A stretch of 64,000 bases of DNA from assembly GCA_025526915.1 (NCBI GenBank), contig JAHLKH010000034.1, positions 119,005 to 183,004 on the forward strand. The letters run 5' to 3'. This DNA comes from Entophlyctis helioformis (taxonomy: Eukaryota; Chytridiomycota; Chytridiomycetes; Chytridiales; Chytriomycetaceae). Every line of letters begins with the position of its first letter. Position 1 is the stretch's first letter. Positions 57,980 through 64,000 of the stretch are shown piece by piece. The notes below the pieces were generated by a model. That model was given only the letters and a program-made list of their open reading frames with translations, ran no database searches and had not been told where the DNA came from. The position numbers and the translations under genes are program-made.

Positions 57980-59288
57980 ATGCTGGGCCACATCAACACG
58001 CAGGGTACGCTCCTCTGCCATGTCGTCTTCCTGATCTGCTCGCATCGCATGCATGCTTCCTTTGTGTCCGTGACCTTGTGCGTGCCGTCTGCCTTCTGTG
58101 CGGCTTGCCTCTCTCATGCTCCACATGCTCGCGACGGTTGCATTGTTTCTGATTGCTCTGAGCATCCGCTGATCCACTGACCTGCTTGCCATTGCCGTGC
58201 AATCGCAGGCAACTCGCCTCGCATCTACCGTTGGGTGAAAGCCCCCAAAGCGGTCCAGCAAGCTTCCATCGCCCAGCCGCCAAGCACGCCAAAGGCGGCT
58301 GGAGTGACCGTCCCTTACATTCCCATCCGGCCAGCGTGAGTTGATTGCAGAGCGTGTCTGTCTGCGTGTCTGCATGCCTTGCTTGCTCCTTTGTCATTCT
58401 TCACTTTGTCGCAGCCAGTCTGCATGGGCCAGCAAGTCGAGCGACGCGGTTTTGGCTGGCTGGCTGGCTGGCTGGCATGCGTCCTCTGTTGCAGACAGAC
58501 TAACGCCGCATGGGCATCTTGCGCCGTGACAATCTGTCCACTGACACTGCTCTCTCCTTCTGTCTGTCTGTCTGTCTGCTTTCCTGCCTTTCCCGTCGTG
58601 CCTTTCGCCTGCTCGTTCTGTGCCTCAACAGCCATCGCAGCCAACCATCGAGAGCCATCCGAAACGCCGTCGTTCTCAAAGAGAAGAAGCCATCTGCCGC
58701 TGCCGCTGTTGTCCCCGCCGATCCAACGGCAACAATCGCCGAGCTCGAGGCCTCCACCACCACCACAAAGGACGACGACGACGAGATCGACAGCGAGTCT
58801 CTCCTCTGCCCGTTCCCACAGTAAGCTGCATCTGATCGTGCTGCCTCACTGTGTCTCATGCGCCGATTGCCAGCCAACTCACACTCCGCCTGGCCGTCCT
58901 GGCATTCCACCATGCAAACAGGTGCGGTTACTGGCCCGTCTATGGCTTCTGTGGATGCATCTACAGTCGCCGAGCAAGAGGTATGTGACGCTGCTGGTGT
59001 CCCTGCCTGGCATGCTGTGCATCATGCATTGTTGGTCAATGGCGCGGCTGACTCGTGCATGGATCGCGATGGATCTGTGCTCTTGCAGATGCTGCTCTGG
59101 CTGCAGCAGGTGCCAAGGCTGCATCTGATGTCTCGGCTACGACCACGACGCAGGCTGAACTGCCGCCCCTGCCAGCCAAGCCTGCCAGCAGCAAGGTCTT
59201 TGCTGCGATTGATGTCCCGATGGCCAATCGTTCTCACAAGGCGAAGCGCAGCACCAAGAAGGCTGCCAAGGGCTGCCAAGTGAGGTGA
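57980..59288 (+). CDS. Unknown protein with CPFPQCGYWPVYGFCGC motif
   Basis: Five exons keep frame: 57980-58004, 58209-58335, 58641-58820, 58922-58980 and 59089-59288. They give a ~196-residue protein starting MLGHINTQGNSPRIYRWVKA. The middle is VPYIPIRPAQPSRAIRNAVV and a Thr/Asp/Glu-rich acidic stretch (TTTTKDDDDEIDSESLL). Directly after it is CPFPQCGYWPVYGFCGCIYS: four cysteines and several aromatics within 20 residues, generated across the exon 3-4 junction. The C terminus is Ala/Thr/Pro-rich and ends in a basic tail (HKAKRSTKKAAKGCQVR). The fact that phased splicing assembles the Cys/aromatic motif supports a real gene. I do not recognise the family. No signal peptide or membrane span. 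Confidence 0.6.
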
Positions 59289-59401
59289 TGGGATCCCTCC
59301 GCCTTCAAGACTCTTGTTTCAATAGACTGCTTTCTCTCTCGACCACTTCATTGGCATTTCAAGCGAGCAGCACAACGAGTGCGAGATGGCCAGCAGAGTG
59401 C

Positions 59402-61575
59402 TCACATTGTGAATGCCGTCGCCAGCAGCCGCTCAATGCCATCCATCCTGGCTGGCTCAACCACAACCCGCAAAGATCCCTCGTTGCGCTTGCTGTGCAG
59501 CCACTTGACGACGCGTGCGTGGCCCTCCTGCGCAGCCCAGTCAAACACGTTCGCACTGCAGCCCTCGCTCCTGTTCTCGTGCAGCCAGACAACAACGTCC
59601 AGGTGTCCACGTGCTGCTGCCACATCCAGTGCGAGGGGAGTCGCACTCGCATTGTGCTCATTCAGAACCTCGAGAACGCCAAGAGCGCCATGTGCAGCCG
59701 CCACATGCACCACAGACCCGCCATGCCGCACCGACTCGTCGTGTCTGTCCAGATCCTGAACAAACAGCGTCTGCTTGTCGAGCATCTTTGCGAGTGCAGC
59801 CGCGTGTCCGCCCTTCACAGCGTGCATGCCAAGGTCGGCAGGTGGCCAAGGTGGCAGGCCGTCGAGCCACAGTCGCTGCATGGACAGATCAGCAAGCAGA
59901 GCCTGCATCTCGGTGCTTGGGAATCGGCAGCAGAGAGCCTTGGCCATTGCGCTGCTCTTGACTCGGTCGAGTTCCCCGCGACTCAGCTTGGCATCTGGGA
60001 GCAGAAGCAGACTGCCCGTCCAGTCCAGATCGAATGCATCCCTCCACAGACGCATCTTGGCATCGCCAGTCATGACCGTCCTGGACAGCCGGCCGTTGAG
60101 AAACTGTGTCAGCGGTCCCGCGAAGCCAAGAATGATGTCCTGGATGCGCGAGGGGAGACTATCCCAATGGCTGGTTGGCTTTGGTGGTGGAGCGACTGGC
60201 TTGGGGGTTCGGCGGCTGTGGAGGAGCCGGCTGTTGCGCAGACAGATCAGACCATGGCAGATTGGGAACCTTTGGCTTTGGCTGCTTCTGTTGAAAGAGA
60301 GAAAGGCGATGCGCGACTGGCTTTGGAGGATCGGCTTGCTGCTGCTGCTGCTGCTGCTTTGGATCTGCTGGCGACTGCTGTTCGACCACAGCCTTCTCTG
60401 GGGAATCGGCTGGACCGGCACTCGCACCTCTGGCTTGAGCACCTTCATGGTGGGTCGTGCGGGAGGCTGTGCTGCAGGTATTGGCGGTGCAGGCGGCACC
60501 ACTGGTTGTGGCTGCATTGGAGACGCAGTGACTGTTGCGCGAGTTCGGGCGAGCAAGGTGGAGCATGCGGTTGCTGCTTTGGCGACTGCGGCTGAGGATA
60601 CACGGCAGGATCGGGCTGCTTCGGAAGGTGCACATCTGGCATGGTTGGGTCGAGTTGGACAGGCTGTTGGTGCGGCAGGTGCTCGGCGATTGGCGTCGCA
60701 AGTGGCGGATGCTGTGCGGCTCGGGCAAGTTGAACAGCATGCTTTGGGTGGCAGATCGAAAGATATTGTCACTTGCTGCACTTTCTGCACTCGCTGCTGC
60801 CAAACCGTTGGCTTCAGAAGATCTGCCACTGGATCGGCAGGCTTCTGGAATGCAGCTGGCATGGGCGGTTTGAGCTGGGCAGGCTGCAGACGCGGTTGGT
60901 GCTGCTCGACTGGATCCGGCACCGGCATGGGCTGCAGTGGTTCAGCAGGTTGATGCTGCCCGGCTTGCATTGTCGACGGTGCTGGGAGTGGGTCATGGCG
61001 TTCGACTGCTTGAGCCGCGACGCTCGCTGCGAGGTGGATTGGGGGCTGAGTGGAGCAGTAGAGCCAGCAGCAGCAAGGTCCACGGGAGGAGGGCCGGCTT
61101 GCGGCAGCTGGCAGTGCGGACTAGGCGCCGCGCTGGATCGGGGCGGCGTGGCAGGCTTGTTGGCGGCCTCTGCAGCAGACGCGGCTGCCATCGCAGGCGG
61201 TGCACCAGCAAGGCTGGAGTTGTCAAGATGAGTGCGCGCGTCGGCTCGCACGCTGACAGCAGCCTTGTCCGGCGGCTGCTGGACAGGCGGGACCGGTGTG
61301 ACTGACGGGGAAGGTGCCGCGGTCTCCACAGCAACAGCAACCGCTTGCTTGGCGTGCGGCGCACCGTGAGTGGCATCGTGCGTGGCATCTGCAGGCGGCC
61401 GTCTGGGCGGCGAGCAGTCGTTGGCAGCGGGACGGTCAGCCGCCTCAGCCGACAAGTCTGGTGCGCGGCTGTCCGGGCCAAAGACGATGCACAGAACGAT
61501 GGCGGCGACGAGGGCCGACTCGGCCGGGAAGGCTGCGGCAGCACAGTCAGATGCGAGCCAAGCGCGCGCTCTCAC
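59402..61575 (-). CDS. Ankyrin-repeat protein with F-box-like segment
   Basis: The well-supported part (about 60200-59402) starts SHWDSLPSRIQDIILGFAGP, an F-box-like L-P helix region. It continues with MRLWRDAFDLDWTGSLLLLP and ankyrin-type repeats: GMHAVKGGHAAALAKMLDKQ, VVHVAAAHGALGVLEVLNEH, TPLALDVAAARGHLDVVVWL, DWAAQEGHARVVKWLHSKRN. It ends ERLLATAFTM. Upstream (61575-60200) is a Gln/Pro/Ala-rich region with a CTG/CAG tract at 60338-60357. There the most protein-like frame changes several times, for example at the CCCCC run near 60205, so introns, slippage or decay are involved. A hydrophobic stretch (ALVAAIVLCIVFGP) occurs near 61510 in the first frame, which could belong to a separate small gene. 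The broken paralogue is at 28449-29228. Confidence 0.6.
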
Positions 61576-61984
61576 GGCCGTGTGTGTGTAGGCAGGCAGG
61601 CAGGCAGGCAGCCAGGCTTACCATAGACGGCGTAGAGAGGAGCAACAACGACGAGCAGCACGGTGGTGTGAGGGCGAGCGTGCCGTGCCCAACAGCGTCC
61701 ATGCTGCTGCTGCTGCTGCTGTTTGGACAAAGAGCGAGCGATGGATGCGTTGCTGCACCAACAGACGCGTGTGGGATGGATGGACGCGTTGGCTGGATGG
61801 AAGGATGGAAGGAGCAAGGCCAAACAAGGAAGCTGCAGGTACAGAACGGAAATGTGATATTGTGCAAATCCAATGGACAAAAGAAGGGACGTGCATGGCT
61901 GGGCCAGTAACAGGCGAGGGCAACAGGTTGAGAGGGGAGAGGCGAAGGGCGAGAGGCGAAGGGCGAGAGGCGAAGGGCGAGGGA
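61576..61984. other. Spacer with simple repeats
   Basis: About 400 bp between the ankyrin gene and the RING gene. It includes (GGCA)n at 61589-61612, (CTG)n at 61700-61722 and GGCGAAGGGCGAGA repeats at 61939-61982. No coding sequence supported. Confidence 0.45.
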
Positions 61985-62449
61985 TTAGTGCGATGCCGCG
62001 CCAGACTTGTTGCCCTTGCCGTCGTCGGGCAGTCTGCGCACACAGAGCGGGCACTTTGCATTGAGCTTGAGCCACTCGTCGATGCAGTCGACGTGGAAGT
62101 GGTGGTTGCAGGCCAGCTGGCGCAGCGACTCGCCCTCGTCGTACTCGCCCAGACAGATGCAGCAGACGGCGTCTTCTGCGTCCAGCTCGAGCTCCTTGGG
62201 GCCGGCAGCCGCTTGTGCAGCCGCTTGTGCAGCATCGGCGTCGGCGTCGGCACCAGCGTCGGACGCTGAGCCCTTGCCGCGCTTGAAGATGCTGGGCAGC
62301 AGGTTGAACTTGCGGCGTTTCCGCTTGGGCGGTGCGGCCTTGGCCGGACTGGATGAGCCAGAAGGCTCGACACGGGATCGGCTGCTTCCAGCCACGATGG
62401 CAGCGACGGCGATGATGGACAGCGCCGTCTTGCGAGTAGCCGCAGCCAT
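61985..62449 (-). CDS. Membrane-anchored RING-H2 finger protein
   Basis: A 154-residue single-exon protein, probably an E3 ubiquitin ligase. The N terminus [20 protein letters not shown] is a signal anchor. A basic linker ([20 protein letters not shown]) and an Asp/Ala repeat follow. The C-terminal RING-H2 is complete: [41 protein letters not shown], giving C-x2-C-x14-C-x-H-x2-H-x2-C-x10-C-x2-C. A conserved Trp in the E2-binding position (DEWLK) supports activity. The ATG at 62449 was chosen because it begins the hydrophobic segment; an in-frame Met lies 57 nt upstream at 62506 in the spacer shared with units A and B. Confidence 0.85.
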   Translation of the reverse strand: MAAATRKTALSIIAVAAIVAGSSRSRVEPSGSSSPAKAAPPKRKRRKFNLLPSIFKRGKGSASDAGADADADAAQAAAQAAAGPKELELDAEDAVCCICLGEYDEGESLRQLACNHHFHVDCIDEWLKLNAKCPLCVRRLPDDGKGNKSGAASH

Positions 62450-64000
62450 GCAGCAGTCTCTGGACCACGATGCAATGAATGCTTCATCGGCCTGTTGGAT
62501 TGACATCTATTATAGGAAACAATCGAGAAGAAGAAGACAAGGAAGAGCCGCTCAGCATGGACGCCAGAGAGTGGCAGGCACCATCTTGTATGTGGTGCCG
62601 ACCCACTGCATGGCCCAGCGGTCAGAGTTGGCCCACGACATGAATGTGGGAGTCGGAATGGCTGCGCATCAAACAGCCACCACGATCGTCAGTCCATGAT
62701 CAAGCACAGGCATCCAACCACAACAAAGCCGCATGTCAATCCACACTCACCACCTGGCAGGTGCGGGCAGCAGTAACTGCACACACACGGCGTGCACATA
62801 TACAGACCCGTGTGGTTGTCGAAGTTGACAAACTGCAAGCCACGCAGTCAGTGTCAGTCGGCTGGCTGTCAAGACACGCACACAATACACAGGAAATGAG
62901 ACTTACAAACGCGTTGGTAACGGTCGACGCCGTTCCATTGCCATGCCGTGTCGAGGCATGGCGATGAGCACAGAACCGGCATCGGCGCGCAGCAACCGCG
63001 AGTACACACAAGGTGCTGGCTGCGATGCTGGTGCAGCTGCTGAAACTGCCGGTCAAAGACCTGACCGGCAGTCATCGGCTGGTGGAGCATGGCCATGTCA
63101 GCATGGGATCGTGCCAAGCAAAGCGTGCATTCAGTCGAGACTTACAGGGTACAGAAGAGGCCGACAACCGACTTGGCGCTGTCGACTCCTTGTGGCTTGG
63201 GGCGAGGGCCGGCTGCCGGCTTGCCAGTGTCGACGGTCAAAGCGGTCTTGTTGGCCGACGCCTTGGGCGGGACGGGAGGCTTGGCGGCACCGGGCGGCTT
63301 GCCCGAGTTGGTCTTCGCGCGACCTTGCGTTGGTTGTCTTGACTGTGACCGGGCGGCTTGTAGTCCGCGTCGTGTCGTCGCGCCTTCCGGAATGAACTCT
63401 GGGGCCCGAACGTTCCACTTGAAGGGAACGACCGGCTCGAACTCGGCGGCAGCAAAGTTCCAAACGGTCGGCGACGCGGCGGGAGCGACGGCCGGTGGGT
63501 GGACGGAGCCGCGTCGGGCTGGGCGACCGTGGTGTTGGTCTGATGCGTGATATGAGAGGGAATGTGGATGGGATGGTCAGCCAGACAGTCAAGGCAGCCG
63601 CATGGAGAGTGGCCGCAGTCTGGGGACATCCACTCAGCCAGCCAGCCAGCCAAACAGCGCAGCGCTCAAAGTCGCCCATCAGATCCACATGGCAAACAAA
63701 CAGACAGACGAGTGGATGTCCCAAGACGCGATGTGCGGCGAATGCGGATCGTGATGGGAAGACAAAGCATGCGAGGCAGCGTGCTGGGGACGGGGGAGGG
63801 CAGAGCGAGTGATGGGATGCGATAAAAGGACGGCAAGACGGCAAGATAGCAAGGCGGCAGGCATGCCATGCGAGCAGCGCCGAGGACGATCCAGCATGCC
63901 GTGTGGAAGCATGCGACACTTACAGGCGATGCGACAGCCGAGTTGGCCGTCGTGTTGGTCGTGGCGTGGTGGCGTGTGTGGCCGACGAGCTGCATGAGAA
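62388..64000 (-). repeat. Duplicated unit C (runs to window edge)
   Basis: Third copy of the unit, same orientation as B, with the RING gene attached at its downstream end. The 5' end of the unit lies beyond 64000. Confidence 0.88.
62552..64000 (-). pseudogene. PAM2-like/Cys-rich gene, copy C (frameshifted, 5' end outside)
   Basis: Exon 2 (LVGHTRHHATTNTTANSAVA), exon 4 (MTAGQVFDRQFQQLHQHRSQ), exon 5 (FVNFDNHTGLYMCTPCVCSY, CCPHLPG) and exon 6 remain open and conserved. In exon 3, however, one base is missing near 63505 and two near 63382, so the PAM2-like stretch is read in a wrong frame before the frame is restored. A further rearranged patch follows the codons for ADYKPP. The differences may be real decay or assembly errors. 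Confidence 0.75.

Overview
This is a 64 kb piece of a GC-rich, compact fungal nuclear genome. Genes are broken by many short introns (mostly about 50-110 bp, GT..AG) and spacers are often under 150 bp. Fungal markers include an RSA4/Notchless protein, a HAL4/SAT4-type kinase, an Erj5-type J protein, a trifunctional C1-THF synthase and a yeast-type uS8m. A STIL-like centriole-duplication protein points to an organism that still builds centrioles and flagella. A zoosporic (chytrid-like) fungus is the best inference; the genus cannot be fixed from the sequence alone.

Left housekeeping block (1-23.2 kb): DOP1 (minus, 3' end off the window) head-to-head with an RMD1/DUF155 gene; a small unknown gene; farnesyltransferase beta (minus); MSI1/RBBP4 WD40 histone chaperone; a BSD-domain protein; C1-THF synthase with two apparent single-base deletions; then minus-strand RSA4/NLE, STIL and an ER J-domain protein.

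Transposon island (23.9-39.5 kb): a non-LTR retrotransposon (LINE) that interrupts a short ORF and abuts a tRNA-Gly(GCC) gene; an ankyrin-repeat pseudogene split by a 334-bp MITE-like insertion; a degenerate chromodomain-bearing Ty3/gypsy element (chromovirus) with unequal 257/260-bp LTRs; and, joined directly to it, a 5'-truncated Ty1/copia element with an intact pol reading frame.

Right block (39.5-64 kb): three copies of a ~1.5 kb unit (A 39.5-41.1 kb plus strand; B 54.9-56.5 kb and C 62.4-64 kb minus strand) carry a gene of unknown family. It encodes a PAM2-like motif followed by a Cys-rich, Trp-rich C-terminal part. Only B has an open frame throughout; A and C are frameshifted. A and C also carry the start of a membrane-anchored RING-H2 gene that is complete only next to C. 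Between the copies lie uS8m, proteasome ATPase RPT4, a HAL4-like kinase, AMP deaminase, an MFSD5-type transporter, an unknown Cys-motif protein and an ankyrin/F-box-like gene. The last is the paralogue of the broken copy at 28.4-29.2 kb.

Exon borders were read by eye from GT/AG sites and reading-frame continuity. No database search was possible. Family names rest on recalled conserved motifs.
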